Assembly (NCBI GenBank): GCA_002964805.2
Contig: PUDQ02000066.1
Coordinates: 744,001 to 808,000 of the forward strand
Origin: Trametes villosa
Lineage: Eukaryota; Basidiomycota; Agaricomycetes; Polyporales; Polyporaceae
DNA: 64,000 nucleotides
Reading direction: 5' to 3'
The position numbers and the translations under genes are program-made. Under the pieces are notes generated by a model. The model was not told where the DNA came from, searched no databases, and saw only the letters and a program-made list of their open reading frames with translations. Positions 1 through 10,559 of this stretch are shown piece by piece. Within the stretch, counting starts at the first letter, position 1. Every line of letters starts with the position of its first letter.

Positions 1-223
1 CGCTGTCCGGCTTGTCCGAGCCCCCTGCGCCCAGGATGTCCGGCACGACAAGCCCGTAGCCCTTCGGCTGGAAGTACGCGACCTGGCGCCGCCAGTCATA
101 CGAGCTCGACGGGAAGCCGTGGATGAAGAGCAGGGTGGGCTTGCTGGGGGCGGCGGGGGAGTGGAAGTAGCGATAGGTGTACCCGCGCGAGACGGGGGTG
201 GTCTTGTACAGGGTAGGGTCCAT
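1..223 (-). CDS. epoxide hydrolase (alpha/beta hydrolase), 5' part only
   Basis: The ATG lies at 221-223 on the minus strand and 74 codons stay open until the window edge, so the 3' part is missing. The protein resembles the neighbouring gene at 675-1898 almost residue for residue. It starts MDPTLYK and carries the oxyanion-hole motif HGFPSSSYDW at residues 35-44, followed by YGLVVPDILGAG. In fungal microsomal-type epoxide hydrolases this N-terminal region precedes the catalytic HDWG. These enzymes open epoxides to vicinal diols, often for lipid or xenobiotic metabolism. With the neighbour it forms a tandem duplicate. The substrate cannot be told from the sequence. Confidence 0.85.
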   Translation of the reverse strand, partial: MDPTLYKTTPVSRGYTYRYFHSPAAPSKPTLLFIHGFPSSSYDWRRQVAYFQPKGYGLVVPDILGAGGSDKPDS

Positions 224-674
224 CCTGAGCAGCGTGAGGTCGCTCCCGAAGAGATGGTCGGTGCGTGTGATTCCCTATGGGATGGGAGATGCCTCGTCTG
301 ACTATATGCGCGGTGGTTAACAGGCCAGAGATGAGAAGGGGGTGGTCTGTCAGCGTTCGCGCTCGTCGGAGGGCAGGCAGGCTTCTGCCCGAGCGCGGGG
401 GCGAAGCTCATGCAGCTGACCAGAAGGCGGACGCTTGAGAATCCGAAGGCCGTCCTGTCGGTGTGGCATGCTAATCTTTCTCATGCAGGGAAGAGCAGTA
501 AACATCATCAAGGATCTCCAGAGAGGACCACCTTTCGGGAACAAGAGGAAGCCCCAGCTCGGGTGCGCCTTCTGCAGTCAGGCAACAGGCGATTCATTCA
601 ACCTACATTTCCGTTGGCCACTAGTAAATTCATCATACATTCGTCACCGTACCTTTCACCACACGTCAACGCGC
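224..674. other. intergenic region between the two epoxide hydrolase genes
   Basis: This stretch lies between the start of the first hydrolase gene and the end of the second. A TATA-like CATATA at about 301-307, read on the minus strand, lies about 80 bp before the ATG at 223 and may serve that gene. I see no further gene. Confidence 0.5.
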
Positions 675-1898
675 TCACAGCGCACTCTTCAAGCTCAGCC
701 CCTCGAGCCACGCCTCCCACTCCTGGTTCAGGCGCTCCGTCGCCTCGAACTGGACCCAGTGCCCGACGTCGAGCGAGACGACCTTCGCGTGGGGCACGTA
801 CTTCTCGACGTTCGGCCGGCCCATCGCGGGTGCGCCCGCCGCGTCGCGCTCCGTCGCGACCCACAGCGCCGGCTTGCGAATCGTCCACGCTTCCTGCGGG
901 ATCTCTGCGAGTATTATGTGGATAGTTAGCCTGGGCGAGCAAGAGATGAAGGGATGAGAGGGGTACGCACGCTTGTCGTCGGCGAGGTTGAGGTTGCGGA
1001 CGGCGGCTTTGTAGAAGTTCATGAAGGACTTGAGGCCGCTCTTGACCAGGGTTTGGCGCAAGACGTCGTACTCCTGTAGGATGCGTTAGGTAGTGCTTCG
1101 TTTCTTCGACTGAATGCCTACCTCTTGCGTCAGCCACTGAGGGAGCCCTGGGGTGCGGTTCTCTTCAACCCACTGCTGGATCTTACCAACCGGGGTCAGC
1201 CATTCGAGCCACGTCTCGGGGCGCTGTGGATACACGAGCTGCAAGAACGAGTCGATCTATAGGGAATCAATGTCAATGATGAGATATACAGGGGTTATCA
1301 GCAAATGCACTGACGTTCTTCTCGCACACAACGTGCCCGTCCTCGCTGCTGAAGTATTTCCAGTACCCGAAGCGTGGATCGCCAGTGAGCTTCGTCAGGG
1401 TCTCGATGAGAGTGTCGATGTCGATCGGATGAGGCCTCGGCGGCGAGTATGCCACGGCGTTCCAGGCGTACGCGTGGAAACGGTCGTCGAACAGGTTCGC
1501 GAGGCGCGACAGGACCGCCGATCCCCTGTATGCGAGTGTTAGTGTTTGTCCAGCTACTTGTAATGTTGCGACGGGTGTTACCAGTCGTGCGCGATCCCGA
1601 CCACCTTGTCGAGGGCCTCCGCGTCGAGTTGGTCGACGATATCGCGGGCGATCAGGGAGAGACGGAAAGCCTCTGGATCTTCCGGCCTGGACGTCTCGCC
1701 GGCACCGATGATGTCTGGCACGAGGAGGCCATATCCCTTCGGCCTGAAGTACTCGACCTGCCTGTGCCAGTCGTACGAGCTGGACGGGAACCCGTGCAGC
1801 AGGAGCAAAGTCGGGTGCCCTGCGACCGCCGGGGAGTAGAAGTAGTGGTAAGTTAGCCCCCGAGAGACCTTGACGTCCTTGTACAGCGATGCGTCCAT
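675..1898 (-). CDS. epoxide hydrolase, five exons, 331 aa
   Basis: Exons on the minus strand are 1898-1582, 1525-1315, 1256-1122, 1073-971 and 904-675; the phases close to 332 codons including the stop. The product is an alpha/beta-fold hydrolase. It shows HGFPSSSYDW at residues 35-44 (oxyanion hole), GIAHDWG with Asp105 as the expected nucleophile, and GHWVQFE near the C-terminus with His304 as the catalytic histidine. This order and length match fungal soluble/microsomal-type epoxide hydrolases, which hydrolyse epoxides to diols through a covalent ester. The start is MDASLYK because it aligns with the neighbour at 223. The second intron has the weaker donor GTCAGT. The lid tyrosines were not placed. 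The substrate is unknown. Confidence 0.88.
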
Positions 1899-2530
1899 GC
1901 TTGTAGTGATGTCGAGGAGGAGACTAGGAGATCGATAGAGATCTGCTAGCGATGGGCGCCACAAAGCTTACATCTCTTATACCCGAGGGCCGGCCTGAAG
2001 GAGATGCTCGGCTGAAACGGATACCGGCTTGTAGTCATGATCACCTGCATCGCGTACACTCGATATCAGGTGCACACGTAAGTTGCTCGCTCCGACCAGC
2101 CTGCGCGGATGCGACGCGCGCGGTAGCAAAGAGAGTTCGGTAGACGCGCAGAACGCGCTCGATGCAACACTAGTCATGACGTCACTGACGCTCGCGACTG
2201 CGGCAGAGAATCAAATGGACGGCGGACGCGTCTATCATCCAAAATATTGCTTCCCCCCTTTACCACCACGTCCGCCACAGCCAGATTAGCGGAACGAACG
2301 ACGAACAGCGCATCATGGACGGCGTCTAGAAACCACAACGTCGCCGTCCAGACCGCGGTGCCCGAGGTTCGCGATACCATAACGCGCCCACCGTTTAACC
2401 CGGTCCCCGCGCAGCGCAAGAACCTGCCCAACGCTGGTGAGCAATGCGCGAAGACATACTTATTTGCAACGCGCGCGACTTGTCTCATGTTATTCTAGAT
2501 ACCGCGCGGGCGAACCGCGCACCCACCACA
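1899..2530. other. intergenic region
   Basis: The first 100-200 bp probably hold the promoter of the hydrolase that starts at 1898. Open frames here are short and show no family resemblance. I see nothing else. Confidence 0.5.
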
Positions 2531-2695
2531 GAGTCGCCCGAGGGCAGTCCAGACTGGACGAACGCGCACGCGCACCAGACCGTGCTCCAGTAGCACTGCG
2601 ACTTCTTCGACCCCGACGGGGACGGCATCATCTGGTCCCTCGACACTTGGTACCGCGGCTTCTACGCGCTCGGCTTCGGCGTGTTCCTCAGCATC
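2531..2695 (+). pseudogene. caleosin (lipid-droplet peroxygenase) fragment with in-frame stop
   Basis: Frame 2531-2695 reads as the EF-hand end of a caleosin. A TDWTNAHAHQ-like lead is followed by the calcium loop DPDGDGII, then YRGFYALGFGVFLSI, the start of the lipid-anchor segment. Caleosins are lipid-droplet proteins with a haem peroxygenase activity that needs calcium. Only about 55 codons remain of a normal protein of roughly 200 residues or more. The codon at 2591-2593 is TAG, two residues before the EF-hand, where family members keep an open codon. The piece therefore appears to be a decayed gene fragment. The rest of the gene is not visible on either side. Confidence 0.7.
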
Positions 2696-3031
2696 CGACC
2701 AGGTCAACTTGCAGGATCACCGACGGTTCATGCGCAAGGAGCTATACAGTACCCTGATACGAGATATACATATCAGTCCAAGATCAGCGAGAAGTCAGCG
2801 AAAGGTAAACGTGCCTTCGATTAAGGGAGGGAGCCAACGCGTGTCGTTAATCATGACGGGCTCCGTGTCTGACTCTTTCGACTTGCGGAAGTACGGGATA
2901 CCTATACCCTTGCTCGAGGGCATGGACCTGAGATGTCGTCCGCCAGCAGGTGGTGAAGAGAACGAAGGGATTTTGAAGATGTAAGTACATTAGAGGGGGC
3001 GTCCGCGTTGGCGCAGTGTAGGAAATGGCCA
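2696..3031. other. intergenic region
   Basis: A 91-codon plus-strand frame at 2709-2984 is open but has no recognisable motif. I do not support a gene here. Confidence 0.45.
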
Positions 3032-4327
3032 TCACCAGCCGACAGGACCACCCGCACGCGCCTCGTTGTCGAAGAGGAGAGAAAGACCCCGAGCGATCCA
3101 AGTCCCGCCAGTTTTCTTGACAAGGTAGCCACGGTCTAGGTCGAGCGTCTTCACTACGTGGGAGGCGCCGCCCTGCGAGAAGGTCTGTATGGGCTCTCCT
3201 TCGCGCGGGAGGAGCGCGTCTGGGATCGGGACGAGGCCTGTGCTAGCCACTGGCTCAAGTATTCGCAGCACGCGGCACACAACGACACGGCGCCCGGTGT
3301 GCTCTGGGAGCGCCGACTTCTCGAAACGGCAGATAGCGGACCCTGCAAGGCCGCGGTCAGTAATAGGGATACATGTCCTGGCTGTACGGAACGCACCTTT
3401 CAGCAGAGGTCTTCGTCTGAGCAGTAGCGGGAGAGGGTAAACCGCCCTCAGGTTGCCATACGATAGGCACACTGGCAAGACGGTATCCATGCCGATGAAG
3501 CAAAAGCGGTGGTGGACGCGAGTGAAGTCGAAAAGAAACGGCTGTCCAAGCGCATGCACAATGCGGGGTGAGCCAGAGTCGAACGCGGCTGCAGCCGCAG
3601 GCAAGTCGGACGCCACGCGCAGGAGATCATGAGATACGAGACCGTCGTTGAGGAGGCGGAGCCGCAATGCTTCGAGGGTGCTCTTCCGGGCAATCGAGAT
3701 GACGGGAGTGCACCAGGGGAGCCCATCGCTACGGAGAAGATCTTGCCCTTCTGGGAAAAGGGCGGGGTCATTCGTGCCCGTGATGCGGAAGCGGACCTGC
3801 CCGGCGAGGGGAGGGGCGTTGGATGGGAGGTGGTAGTAGAGAAAACCGCGCGTGTGCTCGGGAAATCGTCCATCAGGCATGCCGGAGGGGTGGAGTTCGA
3901 ACTCAACCTGTGATTTGACGGCTGAGTGGGGGATAATTCGTTTGGAGGGAAAGTTTGCCCGGAGTGGTGTACGTTTCCTGTTGCCGAGATCGAGGAATTG
4001 AGAGGGCGTCAGGCGGCTGTGGTCGAGCGTTGACAGGCAATAATGCGAGGGTTTTCCCGGGGTTTTTCTGGGCTTGGCGCCACCTGTGCGCAAGGTAGAA
4101 CTCGAATGCTTGATGGAGGTTGATTTGTCGGGAGGCTTTTCGACAGTAGGGACAGATGAAGGGCCGGAAAGTGTCGGAGTCGTTTGGATACCTCTCAAAG
4201 TACTCCCTCGCATGATAGGGAGGAACTTTGGTCGGATGGCAGTCACAGTAGCTGCGACATGAGTAGGTCGTACTGCCGTCACGGTGGGAAGTTGAACTCG
4301 AACGATCCTCGACGTTAACGCTGGCAT
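3032..4327 (-). CDS. orphan protein, 431 aa, single exon (intact paralogue of the pseudogene at 41.9 kb)
   Basis: One uninterrupted frame of 431 codons runs from the ATG at 4327. I do not recognise a named domain. The first 110 residues are Ser/Thr/Pro-rich and basic. The body has GMPDGRFPEHTRGFLYYHLP, then RFRITGTNDPALF and GSPRIVHALGQPFLFDF. These blocks recur in the broken copy at 41,890-43,104, so the family is duplicated in the window, and the shared blocks suggest that this intact frame is a real gene. No signal peptide or membrane segment is evident. The absence of introns is unusual among the genes in this window. The function is unknown. Confidence 0.7.
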   Translation of the reverse strand: MPALTSRIVRVQLPTVTAVRPTHVAATVTAIRPKFLPIMRGSTLRGIQTTPTLSGPSSVPTVEKPPDKSTSIKHSSSTLRTGGAKPRKTPGKPSHYCLSTLDHSRLTPSQFLDLGNRKRTPLRANFPSKRIIPHSAVKSQVEFELHPSGMPDGRFPEHTRGFLYYHLPSNAPPLAGQVRFRITGTNDPALFPEGQDLLRSDGLPWCTPVISIARKSTLEALRLRLLNDGLVSHDLLRVASDLPAAAAAFDSGSPRIVHALGQPFLFDFTRVHHRFCFIGMDTVLPVCLSYGNLRAVYPLPLLLRRRPLLKGAFRTARTCIPITDRGLAGSAICRFEKSALPEHTGRRVVVCRVLRILEPVASTGLVPIPDALLPREGEPIQTFSQGGASHVVKTLDLDRGYLVKKTGGTWIARGLSLLFDNEARAGGPVGW

Positions 4328-4469
4328 GGAGGGTAATTCTGAGCCCGGTTGAGCTTATAGGCCCTGTCTTGCAATATACCTCCGCGTCAGACATGAGTTT
4401 TTAGCAGTTTCAGGAGAAGAAATGCGCCATTTACCTCGAAGTGCAGACCGCAGGTGGACGTTCGAAGTA

Positions 4470-4738
4470 CTGTACCATTTCGATCAATGCGGCGGGGCTT
4501 GTGACCTGTGACACCCCCAAACCGCCCGGCCGTTTCGTCGGCATCGACCCAAGGCCGTGACCACCGGCCGGATTTCGTCGAAAGCGGGCGCGCGTCAGCG
4601 CGCCGGAGCTCTAGCGCCTGTAAGCGCTTGTAGGTCACTTCCGGCATCCGGCTGGGGTGACCTGTGACGCAGCCCAAAAACTCGGTCGACACGGGGTCTT
4701 GTGACCCGTAACGCGCCGAATTGATCGAAATGGTACAG
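4470..4738. mobile_element. MITE with about 25-bp terminal inverted repeats and a TA target duplication
   Basis: The ends are inverted copies beginning CTGTACCATTTCGATCAAT and continuing, with one mismatch, to CGGCG. TA flanks the element at 4468-4469 and 4739-4740. The interior is non-coding and about 270 bp long, and it holds the direct repeat GTGACCTGTGAC near both ends. Short size, terminal repeats and a TA duplication fit a non-autonomous Tc1/mariner-type element. No transposase gene for it is visible in the window. Confidence 0.8.
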
Positions 4739-4740
4739 TA

Positions 4741-5936
4741 ATAGCAATGGCCCTCCGGGCAGACCTGGACTACGCCCGGCATAGCATCACACCAGCACCC
4801 TGGCAGACAGACATGACCGAGCTCAAGGCGGAACCCTGCGGAACCCTGCGGAACCCCGAGAAAGGCACAGATCTGATCGCTTGTCTCACCTGGTATCGAC
4901 GAGCCAAGGTCTCACTACCAATCACTTATATCTTATTGGACATTGGGCGTTACACCAGTAATCTGTATCGATCTTCGGTGATGGTGGACCTATCCTAGAT
5001 CTTCTAGATGCTTTTCCAGGGCATATATAGTCCGTGAGCAAACCACTGCGGCACTCTGACGCCCTGCAAACCACTTGCCAAATTTGTCCAACTGCCGTAT
5101 AGCCAGGTAATTTTTGTGTCGGGAGATAAACTTCAACCTTAACTGGTGCGCATTGATCATAATGACTTGGTGCATCACTTGTAAACGACCTCACATACTA
5201 TTGCAGTCCACTCACGATTTTCTGAACTGAAATCTACGTGACAGGTAAGGCTGCATTTCGATGACCAGATATTTATGAATTAATCTCATTTCACCCAGAA
5301 TGGGCTATCGTGCATTCCAGATCCCTGTAGGACACCAGCGTAGCCTGAACTCACTGGCAGAGATGATTCCCAATATCGGTCAAAGTCCCACAAAGAAGAT
5401 CAGTGTGCGATATAAAGGTGGTGCGTGCAAACGCTGCTTGTGTAGGACTCTCCAGTATCGTACAACTGATCTACAACACTATGGACGGCAAATTTCCGGT
5501 CATAACCTTTTAATATCGTGCAATATGGTACTGACCTATGTTATAGTTGCTGACGCGTGTCTTTTACTTGGAGGGAGGGAGAACACGCGTAGGGATCGTT
5601 ATTGGCACTGAGTGCATAGAGGTCAGACACAAATTGTTATATTCATATTAGAACCGTACTCACCCTTACACTGCTGCCAGGGGTTGCGCTTTGCACTGAT
5701 CAAGTTGAATGACGGGAGCCGTCCAGTCTCACTTCCGTATGGTGGGCTTGTCGTGATCATTGAACACTTTCACTAACAGTACAATCACAGATACAGCTCG
5801 GTGGTTACAGCACTACCCGGGGACGAGGGGTTTATGATCAGGGTAGCTCATGAAGCTGCACAGCTTGCTTCTCACTGGGGGCTCGCCTGAATACCGCTCT
5901 GTATCTGTCAGAATTTGCGCGCTACTTTTGTAATGC
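4741..5936. other. intergenic region with a short triplicated motif
   Basis: A ten-base unit, GCGGAACCCT, occurs three times in tandem at 4828-4857. The rest is relatively AT-rich, and no frame shows a family resemblance. The last part probably holds the promoter of the gene at 5937. Confidence 0.45.
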
Positions 5937-6897
5937 ATGACTCATACCGCACAGCCGATATTGGGGTATGTTTACATAGAGGTACGTATGTGCGGCGATG
6001 AAAAATTTCCCTTGTCATACCCACCTCCTACCATGCAACAACATACCTCTGCTGCTATGCTTCCTGTGCTTTCAGACCTTCAGCCATATTTTTCTATCGC
6101 ATCGCCCACCCCTCAACAGCCTGTGCTATTCTCCGCTTTTCTGTTCCCTGTCTCAGCGAGCCTTCCATATGCCCCATTGCTGAACGCGTATGGTGCGATT
6201 TTACGCATCGTACCTCCAGCAACGCTAGGGCCACTTGAGTCTCCATCTGACAGGAACAGGCCAGACACAAGAATCCCGCTATACATCAGCTTTCCCCTGC
6301 AAATGCCGACACGTAGCACTCCTTGGATCCTGGACTCGGCGAGAACACCCCCTGCAGTCTTTGTACGCGGCGCAACAGTTTTTGTACCCCTGCTGGGCGA
6401 GGGAGACATTACCGACGTCGTGGACATCTCTTCAACTCACGGAACACTTGTCATCTCACCCACTCGTCGCCAAGCAGACAAGATACACATACAGGTCAGC
6501 CGGGCGAGACTCGGTCTTTCCGCCGAGGTTGATCCCGTCGACGCCGGAACATCGGAGAGCGGAGTCTGGCCAAGGCTGAGGAAAGCACTCAGTGCTCATT
6601 TCAAGTATGTGAACACTTACATCAATCCCACTCATCGCGTCTTACCCGTCACGACTATTCCTAGCCGCGAAGCGACAGCCAACAGCAGAGGCGAGGAGGA
6701 ACGTCCACAGGTCCATCGACGGGGCAGCGGCGAAGGGTGCTACAGCGTTCATCACGTAGTGGCAGTTTCTGAGCCGAAGTACGTGTTTGTTCCAGGCGAT
6801 CAGCGGTGAGTATAACAACATTATAAATTAGACTCACTTCATTGACGGATGTACTAGCAGCAGCGGCCCGGGAGGATCGAGCGGACTTGAAGTCTGA
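5937..6897 (+). CDS. hypothetical protein, two exons, about 302 aa
   Basis: Exon 1 is 5937-6805 and exon 2 is 6858-6897, joined by a 52-bp intron with donor GTGAGT and acceptor CTAG; the frame closes. I do not recognise the family. The first 90 residues are rich in Pro, Ser and Leu. A more structured middle (about 90-240) includes PLYISFPLQM, GATVFVPLLGEGDITDVVDI and LRKALSAHFKYVNTYI. The C-terminus is polar and glycine-rich. A second reading of the 5' end would remove an intron starting at the GTATGT near 5967, or start at a later ATG, so the N-terminus is uncertain. Confidence 0.45.
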
Positions 6898-7718
6898 GAA
6901 TACCTGCAGGCAGGCAGTTGTAAGTAAGGACGGACCGACCCTCCTCAAGCGAGACGAGCTGATCCCGAGCATCCCATAGAATTATATCCCCTACTCGTAC
7001 ATACCGAGCATCTACGGACGGTTTGGGTGTCAAGATGTGCAGCCCACGTCGGCATTATCGTGCACTCACCGTCGGCTGGCCTCTCGTGACCGTCATTTGG
7101 CGCAATCTGACTCAGGAGGTTCCCACCGGGGCTCGGCGGCGGAGGAGTTTACAGCTTCGGCAGCAGCATAACGGATGTCGCAGTAGTGTAAAGCAGCGGT
7201 TGGGTTCTTCGGGGAAATAGACGTCAACATGTACGAGACCGATGTGCCCAGGCAAGGTGTTTGCGACCTCACGTACCACAGGCTCCGCGAAGGCGAGTGA
7301 ATGACACCGTCGGGTGTGTTCAGAATCGGACAACGTGCGTTTTGAGGTATACGACCGCCTCAGTCCAAGTTTGAGTTACTGTGCCGTATAAGAGCTTGCG
7401 TGGCCCAGCACAGACGTCGAAGAACGAGCTATGGTATACAGGAATGAGAGGCGATAGCACAGATCCGCGCCGGCGCAGGTGGGAGTATAGCATTAGCGCG
7501 CGGACTCGGCAAAACCTCAGAGGTTTGACGCCCGCTTCGACAAGCGCCGGTCGGAATGGGCGGGTACCATCGAGTGTTGTCAGTGTTCAGTCGGACACGG
7601 AACTAACCCCCGTACACAACCCCGAGCCAAGAACTCTAGCTAACCGGGGACACTGCCATGTCAAACCAAGTTATCCAGCAAAATCCTCTGATTGCTCGTA
7701 CATGATCAGCCCTACTCG
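6898..7718. other. intergenic region
   Basis: This lies downstream of both flanking genes, which converge on it. Only short unrelated frames are present, and I see no feature. Confidence 0.5.
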
Positions 7719-9520
7719 TCACAGCTCATAATCGCGGGCTGCAATGGTCCGGCTGCGCGTCACCCGTCCTGTGAAACGTTTGGCCAACTCTTCTTCGTCG
7801 ACGGCAACATCGTCGATCAGCCGTTTCTTGCTCCGGGTAGAGGACGAGGACGAGTCCGAAGGGGGCGTCGCCGAGCGCATCGTGGAAGTGGGGCTGACGG
7901 GAGGTGACGGAATAGCCTGCTCGGCGGCGGACGTCGACGGGTGGCAGAAGGGGGTCGTGGCGTGAGGTCCTGACGGAGCATCGCACATGAGCCAGTCTTC
8001 ATCGAGCGTGTCGTCGTCAAGGGACTGCATATACAAGTCGAAGTCGTCGTCCTATGCGCGGTTAAGAGACATGCACGCAGTACGCATTGAAGACTCACGA
8101 GTTTGGCCGTTTCCGCGGGCCAGGATGGCGGAGACGGACTCGGTGAGAACTCGATAAGACCGTCCCACGGCCCCCTCGCGTCGCTAGGTCCAAAGTTCAC
8201 AACGTTTGTGACTTCAGCCGCTACGACGTCCGCGGTGTTGATCAGGCCGGCGTCCTGCATGGTGTGGCTACCGACTTGGAGTTGTGTCTCGGATGGTGTA
8301 GCGTCGTCGGGATGGGGAACCACGGCAGTGAGCTCCTCAGGCTGTGTAACCGCGACTGGGGTCTCGGTGAGGGTAGGAGGCACCGCGGCGGTCAGGTCGG
8401 GCTGGACGTCGCCCACGAGGTCTGTCGTAACAAGGTCAATATTACATAGCGAAGCAAAAGCGCGACACTGACCGATACGAATCTGTTGGCCGGCCACGAG
8501 GCGCGGGCGACAGTCTTCATTATCTTCGCTCATACCCTGGCCGTCCCCGATGAGGTCGGGTGAGACTGACCCGACCCGGACGATGTCGTAAGGCGTGAAA
8601 GTTGTCGACCAGTTGTTTATGCCTATGATAAACTCCACGAAGAAGCTTATCCACACCAAATCCCCCGTGCGGATGTGCGATGGGTTGCAATCCGCCATGT
8701 TGACAAGGACACCTTGCGAGGGCTCGAAGAACATCGGGCGATCCGGGTTGGGGAAGTACGGCGTAGTCTTCGAGGCCATCTCGATCCACGGGTGGAGAGA
8801 ATATTGACGTTTAGCCTCCTTCTTGGCGGTGAACTTTGTGCGCTTGAAGAACATCTGCGCGCTCATGACGTACGCGGAGGCCTTCTCATCGGTGCCGTCC
8901 TGCCAAGTTCGCCGCTGCTTCTTGCTCTTGTTGAAGCCCGGTAAGGTGAGGATGTACGTCTCGAAGGCCTGAATCCGTTAGCACTCCGTGGTCGATATGA
9001 CAAACCGTTATCGAACACGAACCTTCTGAGCTTCCCATAGCGTAGCGTCCCGGCTCGTGTCGAGCGCGTACGAGAGCTGACAGAGACTGCTTGGGGCGGA
9101 TTGACTGCGCTAATTGCATGAGCTACGCAGGATGGGGGATAGAAGCCACAACGTACACTCGCGACTCCGCCAGTCTCTCCGGTGCCATCTCTCCGGGAGG
9201 CACGAAGTTGCCCGTCTCGGGGTGTGAGCCCCAACGCCATACGGCCGCAGTGTAGAAGACTGCTGGGGTTGTCCCCCTTCCGGTAGTGGAACTAAGCTGG
9301 AGCGCAGAGTTAGCCATGACAGGGTATACAACACACAACGCCGGGGACTCACGACCCAACGTGCGGCATAGTCTTGCCGCGCCTCGACCAGCCGACCGGG
9401 TGTTCCGATCGTGCTGACAGCCCTGTCGAGAGGGATATAACCGTCCAAGAAGGAGCGTTGCTTCCAGTAGCTCAGGTTGTGCTGGAGTTTCTGAGGGGTG
9501 TCGATGTACTGGTCAGCCAT
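7719..9520 (-). CDS. orphan protein, five exons, 530 aa
   Basis: Exons on the minus strand are 9520-9353, 9296-9157, 9104-9023, 8968-8099 and 8051-7719. Four canonical short introns close the frame to 530 residues. I recognise no named domain. The N-terminal half is globular, with YWKQRSFLDGYIPLDRAV, FETYILTLPGFNKSKK and a conserved-looking core NPDRPMFFEPSQGVLVNMAD, then DLVWISFFVEFIIGINNWS. The C-terminal 200 residues are acidic and Ser/Thr/Pro-rich, and they end in a basic stretch (TRSKKRLIDD, RVTRSRT) that could direct nuclear entry. A TATA box lies 66 bp upstream of the ATG. Well-formed introns and promoter make a real gene likely. The function is unknown. Confidence 0.75.
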
Positions 9521-9585
9521 GATGAGGAAGTGGTGGGCAGGAGGGGTCCCGTGAAGACTGTGCTAGATCTACACTCACCTCACCC

Positions 9586-9593
9586 CTTTTATA
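9586..9593 (-). promoter_or_regulatory. TATA box of the 530-aa orphan gene
   Basis: TATAAAAG on the minus strand lies 66-73 bp before the ATG at 9520, a common core-promoter spacing. Confidence 0.6.
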
Positions 9594-10559
9594 GGCACAC
9601 TCCCGCGCTGTACGAACCCATCCGCAGAGCGAAGTGTGCCCCAGTGGGCTAGGAGTGTTCGTACGCGACTGGCACTGAGCAGAGAGTCCGCTCAAGCATC
9701 GGAGTCGAACTGCCTGACAAAGAAGGTGATGATGTAAGCCCACGTGTTTCATCCGTGACTTCGGAAGCGCCCAGGAACGTACCGTCTCCCCTCCCGACCG
9801 GCCGACATTTTGGATAGGAAGAGCAGCATTCCCGAACCCCGACTGCATATGTCTGACATATATTCCACACATCCAGCAGAGGCCTGCTAGTTTTTCAAAC
9901 ATGTGAGTCACGCGCCGGATGAACTCTCGCGGCCATTGATCGCTACTTCTGTCTTGCACAGCGACCGCCACAGCCGCGATGTGCGTATCCGTACGGCCGT
10001 CTATGCAACAACCTCACAAAGCTACGCTGAGTTCAGGGATGATCGTTACATATCTGCCCAGAACCGCCCTCGTGCATTGCCTCCGCCAGTCTTCAACGGT
10101 GCACCACAATACCGGTTCCGTGCCGCGGCATCGGTAAGTGCAAACCTTGTCATTCAGCAGCGCCTCCTTCGCTCGCTGTTTCATATCTCTTACGCTCTCA
10201 AATACTGACGACGCCGAAAATGTTCTAGACGCTGCCAAGCGTTTCGGCTTTCTGTCGGACAGTGCGAGTGCATGCGCCATCGCCGAGCAGAAATTCGTGT
10301 TGTTCTGTAGCACAGAGGAGCTCTGGTGACGACAAGTTTAGCCACCCGTCGGCATACGGAATCGCTAAGATGCATCGTCATGACTTTCCCCGTCAGGATA
10401 GGGCGGTACGCCCAAGGTGACTGCTACGTTTCGCCGTTCAGATAAATACCCAGCCTCCTCTACTAGCTGACATCCCGTATTCATCGTCATACCAATCTCG
10501 AGTTTTCCAAATGTCTCTCTCATTCACTCTGCGCAAGTAAGCCGTCTATTTGTTCTTGT
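9594..10559. other. region with a possible small two-exon gene
   Basis: A plus-strand frame from about 9903 runs into a canonical GTAAGT donor at 10,134. A CTAG acceptor ends at 10,228, after which 64 codons stay open to a TGA at 10,418-10,420, in matching phase. The product has no recognisable motif, so this is only a candidate. A few bases before 10,560 an ATG followed by GTAAGC may be a 5' leader of the next gene. Confidence 0.25.
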
